From Arcticibacterium sp964021845 (GTDB taxonomy: Bacteria > Bacteroidota > Bacteroidia > Cytophagales > Spirosomataceae), in contig NZ_CAXHZC010000003.1 in the NCBI RefSeq assembly GCF_964021845.1, forward strand, positions 496,001 to 560,000: a stretch of 64,000 nucleotides of DNA, in the 5' to 3' direction. Position numbers and translations under genes: made by a program. Shown piece by piece: positions 1-9,029 of this stretch. Position 1 is the first letter of the stretch; every line of letters begins with the position of its first letter. Below the pieces are notes generated by a model. The model saw nothing but the letters and a program-made list of their open reading frames with translations. It searched no databases and had not been told where the DNA came from.

Positions 1-2
1 AA

Positions 3-731
3 AAGCGAATAGGCGTATTGAGAGTTCAAGGCTACTCTTCGTCACTCAAGATGTATAAAAACTTAGCGTTAGCTGGAATCTCAACGCAAGGAATGGTGTC
101 TAAAATAGTAGACTTTTATTCCAGTAACCCTTCCTTTATAACCATCGATAGGCAAAATTTACAATTAATTAATGATGAAATGGAGCTTCAAAAAAGTGAA
201 GACTTCATGGACGGTTATGTGGTGTCTCAGAGTAAAAAAGAAGGTCTCGATTTTATAGTAGAGAGCAAGTATGATATTGCAGAAAGTGAGTTAACTATTG
301 GGATAATTGATGTTCAGGAGTCAAAAAATATCGGGTCAGTGTCAAGAAAACTTGATGCAAATTTTTGGGGAGTAAAAAATATGGATTTGCAACTTTTGAT
401 TCTCTTGTTAGACTTAAATGCAAAAAGCTTCGATGAGCACATTCCAGTACTTAGAGCTACAAAGTTCAAAAAAGATAAGGCCAAAGAGCTATTGGTGGCC
501 GCAGGCAAAAACTTAAATGTGAGAGAAGGATACATGTTTGAGATATATGAAAATGTAGAAGAAAAAGTGGGTGGAAGAGTACTTCAAAGGCAAAACGTCA
601 TTGGCTTAGCTCAAGTGATAAGTGTTCAGGATGACAATTTTTGTACAATGGAGGTGGAAGAAGGAGAAGAATCTATAATGAAATCGTTGAATAATAAGAC
701 CGCTGTTTTTGGAAAACTAACAATAGACTAA
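3..731 (+). CDS. CsgG-like protein, 5' end cut by window edge
   Basis: The reading frame is open to the left edge, so this is the last 242 residues of a longer protein. The first ATG or TTG inside the window is not a credible start. The segment FITIDRQNLQLINDEMELQK resembles the CsgG/HfaB family, in which a D/ERxxL motif lies in the conserved periplasmic domain. CsgG proteins form or help an outer-membrane export channel. Its stop overlaps the next start by one base, so it is co-translated with another CsgG-like gene, an LPP20-like lipoprotein and a DUF6175-like protein. The family call rests on motif resemblance and neighbours; the missing N-terminus should hold a signal peptide. Confidence 0.6.
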   Translation, partial: KRIGVLRVQGYSSSLKMYKNLALAGISTQGMVSKIVDFYSSNPSFITIDRQNLQLINDEMELQKSEDFMDGYVVSQSKKEGLDFIVESKYDIAESELTIGIIDVQESKNIGSVSRKLDANFWGVKNMDLQLLILLLDLNAKSFDEHIPVLRATKFKKDKAKELLVAAGKNLNVREGYMFEIYENVEEKVGGRVLQRQNVIGLAQVISVQDDNFCTMEVEEGEESIMKSLNNKTAVFGKLTID

Positions 732-2368
732 TGATGAAAAAAATTATACAAGCATCCCTACTTCTTTTTTTGATATGCTTTGCTTCCGTGGCTCAAAAGC
801 AAGGTTTGGCCGTTTTAGTTTCGGCAAATGAAAATTCAGGTTTTAATTCCATTATTATAGATGATTTTAAAGCTTTTAAGCGTCTTAATTCTAATCAAGA
901 AATGTTTTACTATGATTGGGAGGAAGGCAAGAAGCTTACGCCAGTGGGAAATGATGGAACTAACCCAGTAGACAAGTTAATGTTTGTTGAACTTTACTCT
1001 GAAGTAGAAAGCCGTCCAAGATTACAGTTGGTTACAGATTCAACAGGAAAAACCGTTTCAGCATTCTACCCTATAAGGCCTGAGCTTAACTTGAAACTTA
1101 AAATAGTTGATTTAAAATCAACCGAAATTCTGTTTTTAACACAGTTCTCTTTAAATACATCATCAGATGAACTTGTGGCTTCCAATAGAGGAAGTGGAAG
1201 GTTTGATGTTTCGATTAACTTTAAAGAGTCTTTTAGTGCAGACCCATCATTTATGCGTCTGAATAACAAGGGTTTTGAAGAGGCTGAGAGAAAAGCATAT
1301 GAAAAATATAAGCAGAAAATTCATGAGAATAAGGTTGCTGCTTTTAAAGAGTTTTCTTCATACTGTGTAAGACGGTTTTATTATGCTCAGGAAGTTCTTA
1401 TTGACAAATATTTCACTATTAAAAAGGATGGTATTGTTGAAGACAAAGTAAAATTCGTTAAGTCAGATTTAAGTTTAAAGGACGGCTATTCGACTAGTGA
1501 TTATATCGACTTTTATGAGATACAAAAATTTGGAGAACATGTTTCTTATGATAAAGGATATACTTTTAAAGTTGAAAGCATTGATTCTACAGGTTCAGAA
1601 CTTAAGTTGGCAATGTTTGGAAATCAAAAAAGACTTGCAGAACTAATATTGAACGACGCCCAAGTACTTATAACGAATAACGAGTCGGTCTTGAATAATA
1701 AAGTTAGGGAAATTGGAAACGAAGAAATTCAAACGGTTGCAGTAAAAAAGAACTGTATTAACTGCTTTATGAACCTAGAGTCAAATTTAGCAGCAGTACC
1801 TTCAATTAGAGTTTTAGAAAGAGCAGACTTTGAATTTCGTCATTTCAGAGAGCTGTTGAAGTCAGAAAAGAATATTGACAATTTCTCAAACGACGATTAT
1901 TATAAAATGCTTGGAGTGCGGTATTTATTTTCAATTGAGGACGATAAGTTAACAAGCACAGATATTGAGACCGGAAGGATAATTGGGACAGAGTCTAAAG
2001 AGGGTAAAATATTAGGATTTAAATTTTCAGCATCGACTTCGCCGGTTGTGATAAAAACTATGTTTTTAAACACGTTTGATAAAGAGATGGAAATCTTTGA
2101 GTATACAAATGTGAAAAAGAAGACTGTAAAAGAAGTTCGAGTTTATAATCCTTTTGGTGTGATTCTAGGCGAAAGAGTCTTAATTTATAAACAGCAAGAA
2201 GAAACAGTGGGTGGGAAAAAATTGTCTAGAAATATTTTAATAGGAGAGGGCTATATTAGGTCAGTAGTGAATAAGCATTTAGCGAATCTTTATGTTCAAA
2301 AAGGGAATAAGGAGTTATTGGAAATGAAAAATTCAGGAGCTAAAGTGGTTCTAGAATATAAATTATAG
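731..2368 (+). CDS. Exported CsgG-like protein of 545 aa
   Basis: Starts with two consecutive ATGs, the first overlapping the previous stop. A signal peptide spans about residues 1-21, with cleavage after SVA before QKQG. The body is long and rich in lysine and charged residues. Around residues 345-400 it has a C-x-x-C pair (NCINC) and a VLERADFEFRHFRELLK segment that again resembles the CsgG DRxxL region. I infer a periplasmic or outer-membrane-associated partner of the preceding CsgG-like protein, perhaps from an old duplication with a large added N-terminal part. No catalytic motif is visible. Confidence 0.5.
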   Translation: MMKKIIQASLLLFLICFASVAQKQGLAVLVSANENSGFNSIIIDDFKAFKRLNSNQEMFYYDWEEGKKLTPVGNDGTNPVDKLMFVELYSEVESRPRLQLVTDSTGKTVSAFYPIRPELNLKLKIVDLKSTEILFLTQFSLNTSSDELVASNRGSGRFDVSINFKESFSADPSFMRLNNKGFEEAERKAYEKYKQKIHENKVAAFKEFSSYCVRRFYYAQEVLIDKYFTIKKDGIVEDKVKFVKSDLSLKDGYSTSDYIDFYEIQKFGEHVSYDKGYTFKVESIDSTGSELKLAMFGNQKRLAELILNDAQVLITNNESVLNNKVREIGNEEIQTVAVKKNCINCFMNLESNLAAVPSIRVLERADFEFRHFRELLKSEKNIDNFSNDDYYKMLGVRYLFSIEDDKLTSTDIETGRIIGTESKEGKILGFKFSASTSPVVIKTMFLNTFDKEMEIFEYTNVKKKTVKEVRVYNPFGVILGERVLIYKQQEETVGGKKLSRNILIGEGYIRSVVNKHLANLYVQKGNKELLEMKNSGAKVVLEYKL

Positions 2369-2372
2369 AAGA

Positions 2373-2849
2373 ATGAAAAAAGAAATAATCTCATTTTGGT
2401 TTGTACTCTTTTTGCTAAATATGTCCTGCTCGCAAAAAGTTACATCGCAGAAAAGTATTGAGTACAGCAGGAATGGGAAAGTAAGCTATGTGGCGTCTAA
2501 AGGATTGTTACAAAGTTTTAATAGCCAAAATTTTGGTTCTACTACACAAGACGCCGCTTACTTTGCAACAGTATCGGCGATTGAAAATTTGTTATATAGA
2601 GGAGTCGCAAATTCGCCATCAGAGAGTCCTTTGGTAAAAAACGAATTAGAGAGCAAACTTGCTTTTGAAAATAAGCTTAATGACCTAGCTTTCAATTTAG
2701 GGCCGGAGAGGTTTGTTACTAAGTCTTTAATTGTTGACGACGAAAGTAGTTCGGGAGGGCATTTAGTTACGGTCGAGGTAGAAGTTGATGTGAAAGCACT
2801 TAGAAAGTATTTAGAAGAGAACAAAATCATTAAAAAATTCGGATTATGA
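2373..2849 (+). CDS. LPP20-like lipoprotein
   Basis: 158 aa. A lipoprotein signal (LFLLNMSC) puts the lipidated cysteine near residue 19. The mature part resembles the LPP20 family: a region with GKVSYVASKGLLQSF followed by a C-terminal VEVEVDVKALRKYLEE strand-helix unit. LPP20-type lipoproteins often accompany CsgG-like genes in Bacteroidota. The start lies 4 nt after the upstream stop and the stop overlaps the next ATG (ATGA), so translation is coupled. The family assignment is moderate and the function is unknown. Confidence 0.55.
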   Translation: MKKEIISFWFVLFLLNMSCSQKVTSQKSIEYSRNGKVSYVASKGLLQSFNSQNFGSTTQDAAYFATVSAIENLLYRGVANSPSESPLVKNELESKLAFENKLNDLAFNLGPERFVTKSLIVDDESSSGGHLVTVEVEVDVKALRKYLEENKIIKKFGL

Positions 2850-3718
2850 GGTTTAAAATATTGCTTGCTTTAGTTTTATGTGTGGCAAGTGTTGGGTTTG
2901 CTCAAGATGACAATCAAAGTAATTTACAACCAACCATAATGGTAATTCCCTTTACACCTAAGGGGTCAGATCTGAGGACAAATTATGAACATAATGAGTG
3001 GCTGCGAGTGGCCATTACCAAAGTAAAGGATGCTTTTGATCAACGAGGTGTAAATACCATAGATTTTAGAGCTAAATTAAAGCAATTGGGTAATGCAGAG
3101 GCATTACAGTCCGATCAGAAAACGTCTCTTAAAGATGATATAATTGCGATTTCTGGAGCAGATATTTACATAGAAGTAGAAGCAAACATAAACAGAAGTA
3201 ATTCTGGAAATAGTGTAACCGTTTTGATGTCAGCTTTTAATGCTTTTTCTGGTGAATCCTATGCCAATAAAGTCTCAATTTCTCCCAAATTTTATACTGA
3301 CAATTATGAAAAGCTTATTGTCAAAGCAGTAGATGAAGAGGTGCCAAATCTTTTAACTACTATTTCAGAGAAGTTTGAAGACATAAGAGAAAATGGACTT
3401 ACTATTACTTTAAATGGAGGAGTGAGTGAAGAGTCGGACTTAAAAATGGACACAGAAGTGGATGATATGGGAAGTCTTTTAAGTGACCTGCTCGAGGAGT
3501 ATATTGCTGATACTGCATATAAAGGAAACTATCATCTACAAGGCGTAAGTGACACAAGAATAACCTTTGATCAAATAAGAGTACCCTACAAAGACGATAA
3601 TGGAAACTCTTTTCGCAGCACCAAGTTTGCTTTGGATTTGAGAAGGTTTTTGAGAACTAATGAAATTAAAGCCTCAACTACCGTTGTGGGAAATAGCATT
3701 ACTTTAACAATACAATAA
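2846..3718 (+). CDS. DUF6175-like exported protein
   Basis: 290 aa with a signal peptide of about 19 residues ending in VGFAQ. The start of the mature protein, QPTIMVIPFTPKGSDLR, and the following AITKVKDAFDQRG segment match what I recall of DUF6175, a Bacteroidota family of unknown function. The N-terminal half looks like the nucleotide-sugar-independent alpha/beta fold shared by CsgG and TolB-N-like proteins. That is an inference from the IMVIPF strand and the DAFDQRG helix. It overlaps the preceding lipoprotein gene by 4 nt and is followed by the next gene after 2 nt. Confidence 0.6.
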   Translation: MRFKILLALVLCVASVGFAQDDNQSNLQPTIMVIPFTPKGSDLRTNYEHNEWLRVAITKVKDAFDQRGVNTIDFRAKLKQLGNAEALQSDQKTSLKDDIIAISGADIYIEVEANINRSNSGNSVTVLMSAFNAFSGESYANKVSISPKFYTDNYEKLIVKAVDEEVPNLLTTISEKFEDIRENGLTITLNGGVSEESDLKMDTEVDDMGSLLSDLLEEYIADTAYKGNYHLQGVSDTRITFDQIRVPYKDDNGNSFRSTKFALDLRRFLRTNEIKASTTVVGNSITLTIQ

Positions 3719-3720
3719 TA

Positions 3721-4566
3721 ATGACTAGACTTTTAACACTCTCTTTATTCTTATTGTTGTCAACAGCAAGTGCCCAGAAGACTATAGATTATGTAAAAAT
3801 GGCAACGAATTCAGAGTTTTACGATGTGTATGTCAATACATTTTTAAACACCGAGATTGTCAAGGAATACAAGCTAGATGCGAAATCAACCGTTCAGATA
3901 AAACCCAAAATGGATTACTCGAAAGTTTATAGTATTGAAGGTATAAACTTGCTATATAAGGGAATGGTAAAAGTGTCCTTTGAAATTGCACTTCGCTCCT
4001 CGAAAAAGGACACAGTTGTTACTTATAAAATTCCTGTATCTGCTTCTAATAAGTATCAAATAGTAAAAAGTCTGATTTCAGAGATGTCAGAAATGGGTGT
4101 GGTAGATATGGCTTTAGAAGAGCTGACGATATTTAGTGAGAAATATTCAAGATTAAATTGTGATGCTATTCTCACTAGGTATCAAGATGAGGTAAGCATA
4201 GAAGGTATTATGAGGCTTCATGAAGCTATGGCTCAAACAAGTGATAAAAGTTGTAAGGTAAGGTTGGAGGTCGCAAAGGAGAAAGTCCTTGTTGAATATG
4301 GGAATAAGTACTGTGATGAAAATATTAATAAGTTAAAAGTAATGGCCGTTTCTGGTGTTGAATTTCAGATGATTAAGGCTGTGAATATTTTATCTAAAAT
4401 ACCTCCAAATTGCAAGTGTAGTGAGGAAGCAATAACGATATCGAAGGGTATTGGTGAATACTTTTTAAAGAGGTCCAATAAGGAACTTAATATAAAGGCT
4501 GAAAGAATTAATCACTTCTTACTCGAAGGAGATTACGATTCTTGGAGTCAACTGAATAGTTATTAA
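3721..4566 (+). CDS. Exported protein of unknown function, operon end
   Basis: 281 aa with a signal peptide ending SASAQ near residue 19. No family was recognised. Residues 20-125 are probably mostly beta strand. Residues 130-281 look helical, with several cysteines (NCDAIL, SCKVRL, YCDEN, NCKCSEE) and a repetitive helix-hairpin layout that could be a TPR-like or HEAT-like solenoid. As last gene of the CsgG-like operon it may be an accessory protein of the same envelope assembly. It converges with the ATPase gene with only 2 nt between stops. Confidence 0.5.
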   Translation: MTRLLTLSLFLLLSTASAQKTIDYVKMATNSEFYDVYVNTFLNTEIVKEYKLDAKSTVQIKPKMDYSKVYSIEGINLLYKGMVKVSFEIALRSSKKDTVVTYKIPVSASNKYQIVKSLISEMSEMGVVDMALEELTIFSEKYSRLNCDAILTRYQDEVSIEGIMRLHEAMAQTSDKSCKVRLEVAKEKVLVEYGNKYCDENINKLKVMAVSGVEFQMIKAVNILSKIPPNCKCSEEAITISKGIGEYFLKRSNKELNIKAERINHFLLEGDYDSWSQLNSY

Positions 4567-4568
4567 TT

Positions 4569-5363
4569 TCACAACTCCCTCAAAAACAACTCAGGGTTAT
4601 CTAGGAAACTCTTAGTCAGCTGATAATGCTCCGTCTCCTGATATGCAATAGGTACTATCTTCCCATCTTTAAAATGCAGAATTTCAGCTTCTGGGATAGA
4701 CATGATGATGGGGGAATGCGTGGCAATTATAAACTGAGCATCCACATCTTTTACTTTTTGACGGATTAAGGAAATTAGCGAGAGTAAACGAGTAGGAGAA
4801 AGGGCAGCTTCGGGTTCGTCTATGAGGTAAACACCCTTGCCTGTTATTCTAGAAAGAAAGAACTTTAAGAAACCTTCGCCATGACTCATGGCATCTAAAT
4901 CTTTACCGTATCGGGCTATTAAGGCATTTCTTTCGCCTTCTACCGCTCCAAGTGCTAAGGTGATGTCACCACCTGTCCATGTGTTTTTTATTTCCGCTAT
5001 TTCGCTGTTGAGGTCGGCTATTTGTCTTTGAATATTCTTTACAAAGCCTATAAAGTCTTCTGCTCTTAAAAAGAAGCCACGCGATGATTTTGAAGCTTGT
5101 CTTATGCTAAGGTATTTGCCGAGTTTTCGGGCGTTTTCTAGCATGGGGTCTAGGTCAACGCTTGCAGTTCCGGCTACGGGTACATTAAGTTTGTAGGCTA
5201 TAGCTTCTAAAATGGTAGATTTTCCCGCACCATTTTCACCAACAAAAAACGTGATGTTAGATTTGAAAATAATGGGTTCTAAGTCCTTAACTAAAGGAAG
5301 TGTAAAAGGAAATTCCTCTTCTTCTGGAAGGTTTCTTAAACTTACGGATTGTAAGTGAAGCAT
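4569..5363 (-). CDS. AAA family (ABC/SMC-like) ATPase
   Basis: 264 aa soluble ATPase. Walker A GENGAGKST is at residues 42-50, an ABC-type signature SHGEG at 160-164, Walker B YLIDEPEAALSP at 179-190 and an H-loop ATHSP at 214-218. The layout matches compact stand-alone ATPases of the AAA_21/OLD-like group: one lobe, no transmembrane domain and no nuclease domain. The substrate is unknown. It starts 6 nt after the dxs stop and is probably a passenger of that transcript. No partner gene suggests a defence role. Confidence 0.8.
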   Translation of the reverse strand: MLHLQSVSLRNLPEEEEFPFTLPLVKDLEPIIFKSNITFFVGENGAGKSTILEAIAYKLNVPVAGTASVDLDPMLENARKLGKYLSIRQASKSSRGFFLRAEDFIGFVKNIQRQIADLNSEIAEIKNTWTGGDITLALGAVEGERNALIARYGKDLDAMSHGEGFLKFFLSRITGKGVYLIDEPEAALSPTRLLSLISLIRQKVKDVDAQFIIATHSPIIMSIPEAEILHFKDGKIVPIAYQETEHYQLTKSFLDNPELFLREL

Positions 5364-5369
5364 TTCAGG

Positions 5370-7301
5370 CTAGGCAAGAGTTTTGTCGGCTACCATTTCA
5401 AGACAAGCTTTTGTGATGCCTTCTTTGTCAAAACCACACTCTGCTTGTAATTCAGATTGCTCACCATGCTCTACTAATCTGTCAGGTATGCCTAGGCGTT
5501 TTACTTGAGCAGTATAGCCTTGGTCTATCATAAACTCTAGCACTGCTGAGCCCATGCCGCCTTGTAGGCAGCCGTCTTCCACGGTAATTACTTTTGAAAA
5601 TTTCGAGAATACTTCATGAAGCATTTCTTCGTCTAAAGGTTTCACAAAACGCAAGTCATAATGTGCAACAGAAAGACCTTCCTTCTCTAATTCGTTAGCC
5701 GCTTTTAAAGCAGCATTGCCAATATGACCAATACTCAATATGGCAATGTCCTCACCATCTTTAAGTTTTCGGCCTTTTCCTACTTCTATTGCTTGCATAG
5801 GGAGCTTCCAATCTACCATCACACCCTTTCCTCTTGGGTATCTAATAGTGAAAGCATCTTTTCCAGATTGAATCTTATCCGACTGAGCTGTAAACATCAA
5901 GTTTCTTAGCTCTTCTTCGTTCATAGGAGCAGACACTATCATGTTTGGTATGCATCGCATATAGGCCAAATCATAAGCACCGTGGTGCGTTGGACCATCA
6001 GCTCCTGCAAAACCAGCTCTATCTAAACAGAAAATGACCGGTAAGCCTTGTAAACATACATCGTGAATGACTTGGTCATAAGCACGCTGCATAAATGTGG
6101 AGTATATATTACAAAAAACGGTCAAGCCTTTTGTTGCCATTCCGGCGGAGAAAGTTACCGCGTGCTGTTCTGCTATAGCTACATCAAATGCTCTATCTGG
6201 CATAGCATCCATCATAATATTTAATGAAGAGCCAGAAGGCATGGCAGGTGTTACTCCTACTATTTTGCTATTCTTTTCTGCTAATTCTACTATCGTTTTT
6301 CCAAAAACAACCTGATATTTTGGAGCCTGAGGAGTAGGAGAAGCTACTTGTTTTATTTCACCCGTTAGTTTGTCAAAAAGACCTGGAGCGTGCCATTTAG
6401 TTTGGTCTTTTTCGGCGGGCTCATAGCCTTTTCCTTTTTTGGTGATGCAGTGTAATATTTTTGGTCCAGGAATGTTTTTGAGGTCTTCCATCACATGCAC
6501 CATGTGGTCAATATCATGACCATCCACAGGGCCAAAGTATCTTAAATTTAGTGCTTCAAAGAAATTGCTGTTTCCAAGAACAGCACCCTTCATAGCATTT
6601 TCTATTTTTTGAACTATTTCTCTAGCACTTTTGCCAAAATGGCTCATTTTGCCTAAAAGATTCCAAACATCCTCTTTCACCTTATTATAAGATTTCGAGG
6701 TAGTGATATCTGTTAAATACTCTCTGAGAGCCCCTACGTTAGGGTCAATAGACATACAGTTATCATTGAGAATAATAAGCACGTTAGCATCTTTTAAAGA
6801 ACCTGCATGGTTCATACCTTCAAAGGCAAGACCAGCGGTTAATGCACCATCTCCTATTACGGCTATATGTTGAGCGTTTTTATCCCCATTATGATTAGAA
6901 CCAACTGCCATGCCCAAGGCCGCTGAAATAGAAGTAGACGAATGCCCTACACCAAAAGCGTCATATTTACTTTCTGATATCTTAGGGAAGCCGGAAAGAC
7001 CTCCATAAATACGGTTGGTGAAAAATTTATCTCTTCTTTCTGTTATGATCTTATGACCGTAGGCCTGATGACCCACATCCCAAACTAGTTTGTCATCTGG
7101 AGTATTGAAAACATAGTGTAAAGCAGCAGTGAGTTCTACCACACCAAGACTTGCACCAAAATGGCCGCCATTGATAGATACAGTGTCAATAATATATTGA
7201 CGGAGTTCGTCACAAAACTGTGGTAATTGGTCTTTACTAAGCTTCCTGAGGTCTTCAGGGCTATTAACTTTGTTCAATAATTCGCCAGGCTCAATAAACA
7301 T
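5370..7301 (-). CDS. dxs: 1-deoxy-D-xylulose-5-phosphate synthase
   Basis: Makes DXP from pyruvate and glyceraldehyde 3-phosphate, the first step of the MEP isoprenoid pathway, using thiamine diphosphate. Seen: the N-terminal GGHFGASLG and DVGHQAYGHK motifs, the TPP-binding GDGALTAG...NDN region, the pyrimidine-domain AEQHAVTFSAG and a C-terminal transketolase domain. The chosen ATG at 7301 gives 643 aa, begins MFIEPGELL as in relatives, and is the usual length. A frame reaching back to a GTG at 7340 lies almost on the candidate promoter and is less likely. The dependence on TPP fits a genome that imports thiamine. Confidence 0.95.
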   Translation of the reverse strand: MFIEPGELLNKVNSPEDLRKLSKDQLPQFCDELRQYIIDTVSINGGHFGASLGVVELTAALHYVFNTPDDKLVWDVGHQAYGHKIITERRDKFFTNRIYGGLSGFPKISESKYDAFGVGHSSTSISAALGMAVGSNHNGDKNAQHIAVIGDGALTAGLAFEGMNHAGSLKDANVLIILNDNCMSIDPNVGALREYLTDITTSKSYNKVKEDVWNLLGKMSHFGKSAREIVQKIENAMKGAVLGNSNFFEALNLRYFGPVDGHDIDHMVHVMEDLKNIPGPKILHCITKKGKGYEPAEKDQTKWHAPGLFDKLTGEIKQVASPTPQAPKYQVVFGKTIVELAEKNSKIVGVTPAMPSGSSLNIMMDAMPDRAFDVAIAEQHAVTFSAGMATKGLTVFCNIYSTFMQRAYDQVIHDVCLQGLPVIFCLDRAGFAGADGPTHHGAYDLAYMRCIPNMIVSAPMNEEELRNLMFTAQSDKIQSGKDAFTIRYPRGKGVMVDWKLPMQAIEVGKGRKLKDGEDIAILSIGHIGNAALKAANELEKEGLSVAHYDLRFVKPLDEEMLHEVFSKFSKVITVEDGCLQGGMGSAVLEFMIDQGYTAQVKRLGIPDRLVEHGEQSELQAECGFDKEGITKACLEMVADKTLA

Positions 7302-7353
7302 AAAGGGGCATTTTAAGCTAGTGGCTGAATTTTGAGCCACGTGTGAGTTGTGA

Positions 7354-7361
7354 CAAATGTA
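7354..7361 (-). promoter_or_regulatory. Candidate -7 promoter element for dxs
   Basis: On the minus strand this reads TACATTTG, an exact match to the Bacteroidota TAnnTTTG element. It lies about 50 nt before the dxs ATG. No good -33 TTTG was found at the right distance, so the call is tentative. Confidence 0.35.
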
Positions 7362-7400
7362 CGAAGAAACCAGAGGATAGGATGCAGCCTCGTAAAAAAC

Positions 7401-8318
7401 CTAAAGTTTGTCGCTTTGCGAAGCTTTATAAAGTCGTTCTTTTTCTTCTAAAGTAAGGCTTTTATAGCCAGAAGTTCCAATCTTGTCAAGAAGGGCATCT
7501 ACCTCTTCTTGCTCGCTAGCGTAGTCTGTGTCTTCGCTGTTATGATATGCCATAGACTGACCTACGGTAGAGTGGCTAAACTTTTTGGCTTTGAAGTTTT
7601 TACTAGACTCCTTAGGTTTAGTTAAGCCGCTTAACCATTCTTGGAAAGCTTCAAAAGGAGAACCTAAATCTACACCAGTTCTAAGTAATTTGATATAAAG
7701 GTAGCCAAGAAATGCACCACCCAAATTCATCAAACCAGCATCTGGTGTCATAAACGAGAATACCAAAAAGATAACAGCTAAGTATTTTATTTTTACACTG
7801 AACCTTCGGAAGAGGAATAGTTCGTAATCAGGGATAAGTGTAATAGTGGCAAACATAACCGCATAAACAGCCGCTGTGGCACCAGGAGCCAAAGCCGACA
7901 TACTAATGGTGGCTTTTGACATACTTATAAGGTTATAAAAAAGGATGTAAGAAATTCCAGCAAAAATGTAACCTAATAGGTAGATATTCACCAGTTTTCT
8001 GTTTCCTATAAAATCTTGAATCAAAGAGCCAAACCAATACAGGGCAATACAATTAAAGAGGAAGGAGAAAAATGAAGCATTAACAAAACCAAAAGTGAAA
8101 AGGCTCCATGGGTGCAAAACGAGCTGTGGCAGTTCTGCGTTAAGGTAAATGTTTTGATTGATACCAGCCACTAGCTGACTAGTTTCTGGCGTCATAGATA
8201 GTATAAGTTTGACTAAAAAATAAGCCACAAACACAAAAGCATTAATGAGTATCAGCTGTACGCCAGTACCGTTTCCTCTGCTAAAAGCTTGCCTTATGTC
8301 ATCTTTAATACTTCCCAT
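7401..8318 (-). CDS. Pseudo-rhomboid membrane protein
   Basis: 305 aa with a six-segment rhomboid-type membrane core (about residues 18-212) and a soluble C-terminal tail of about 90 residues. The tail ends in a short helical EVDALLDKIGTSGYKSLT module common in Bacteroidota rhomboids. Aligned by eye with its neighbour, the catalytic GxSG becomes GATA (Thr148 in place of Ser) and the catalytic AH becomes MN (Asn198 in place of His). The TM2 histidines are also lost, while one Asn (residue 89) remains. It is therefore probably not a protease. Possible roles are substrate binding or regulation of the active paralogue, as for eukaryotic iRhoms. It lies 25 nt after the active rhomboid gene. Confidence 0.8.
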   Translation of the reverse strand: MGSIKDDIRQAFSRGNGTGVQLILINAFVFVAYFLVKLILSMTPETSQLVAGINQNIYLNAELPQLVLHPWSLFTFGFVNASFFSFLFNCIALYWFGSLIQDFIGNRKLVNIYLLGYIFAGISYILFYNLISMSKATISMSALAPGATAAVYAVMFATITLIPDYELFLFRRFSVKIKYLAVIFLVFSFMTPDAGLMNLGGAFLGYLYIKLLRTGVDLGSPFEAFQEWLSGLTKPKESSKNFKAKKFSHSTVGQSMAYHNSEDTDYASEQEEVDALLDKIGTSGYKSLTLEEKERLYKASQSDKL

Positions 8319-8343
8319 TTTCTTTCATATAAAACAGTACGCT

Positions 8344-9015
8344 TTACCATCTACGAAGATTATGACCTTGACGCTCGTCGAACCCGAAAAATTTTAACAA
8401 CACGAAGCCAGTTATTAAACCACCAATATGTGCAAAATGTGCTACGCCTTGCTGAAGTCCTGCTGTACCAGCATAAAGCTCATAGAGACCATATAAAATT
8501 ACAAAATATTTTGCTTTTATAGGTACAGGAAAGAATAAAAGCATTAATTCCACATTGGGGAATAAAACTCCGAAGGCCACTAGTATTCCAAAAATAGCCC
8601 CTGATGCACCTACCATTGGCGTAACAGCCTGCCTCCAATAAGGTTCTGAGTTTGTTATCAGTTGAGACATTTCGTAGGTGTTTAGCATAGAGTTTAAAAC
8701 TGCTGCTCCTACTCCCGTAATTATATAATAGGTCAAAAACTTCTTTGAACCCATGTATGTTTCAAGGGTAGAGCCAAAGATGAAAAGTCCAAACATATTG
8801 CTGAAAATATGCCCTACACCGCCATGCATAAACATGTAGGTTAATACCTGCCAAACCTTAAAGTTAGGATTGAAAAGTTGTTCGTTATTAGGTAAGATAG
8901 GGTTGAAGAATGCAAAATTTGAGTAAAAAAACTGTTCTGCAAGATTCGAAAGTATAAATACAACTACGTTGGCTATTAGGAGCTGTTTTACTACGGGTGT
9001 TATTCTGTCAAACAT
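8344..9015 (-). CDS. Rhomboid intramembrane serine protease
   Basis: 223 aa polytopic inner-membrane protease. The TM2-region motif HGGVGHIFSNMF (from residue 64) has the expected His and Asn residues. The nucleophile is Ser138 in GASGAIFG and the general base is His196 in AHIGG. The family cleaves transmembrane segments of other proteins. It sits 14 nt after mutL and immediately before a catalytically dead paralogue, so the three genes are probably one transcript. No substrate can be named. Confidence 0.92.
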   Translation of the reverse strand: MFDRITPVVKQLLIANVVVFILSNLAEQFFYSNFAFFNPILPNNEQLFNPNFKVWQVLTYMFMHGGVGHIFSNMFGLFIFGSTLETYMGSKKFLTYYIITGVGAAVLNSMLNTYEMSQLITNSEPYWRQAVTPMVGASGAIFGILVAFGVLFPNVELMLLFFPVPIKAKYFVILYGLYELYAGTAGLQQGVAHFAHIGGLITGFVLLKFFGFDERQGHNLRRW

Positions 9016-9029
9016 ATATTTTTCTTTTG

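Noticed and set aside
7302..7340. Longer dxs start at GTG 7340
   Set aside because: The added residues are not family-like, and the ATG at 7301 gives the conserved MFIEPGELL start.
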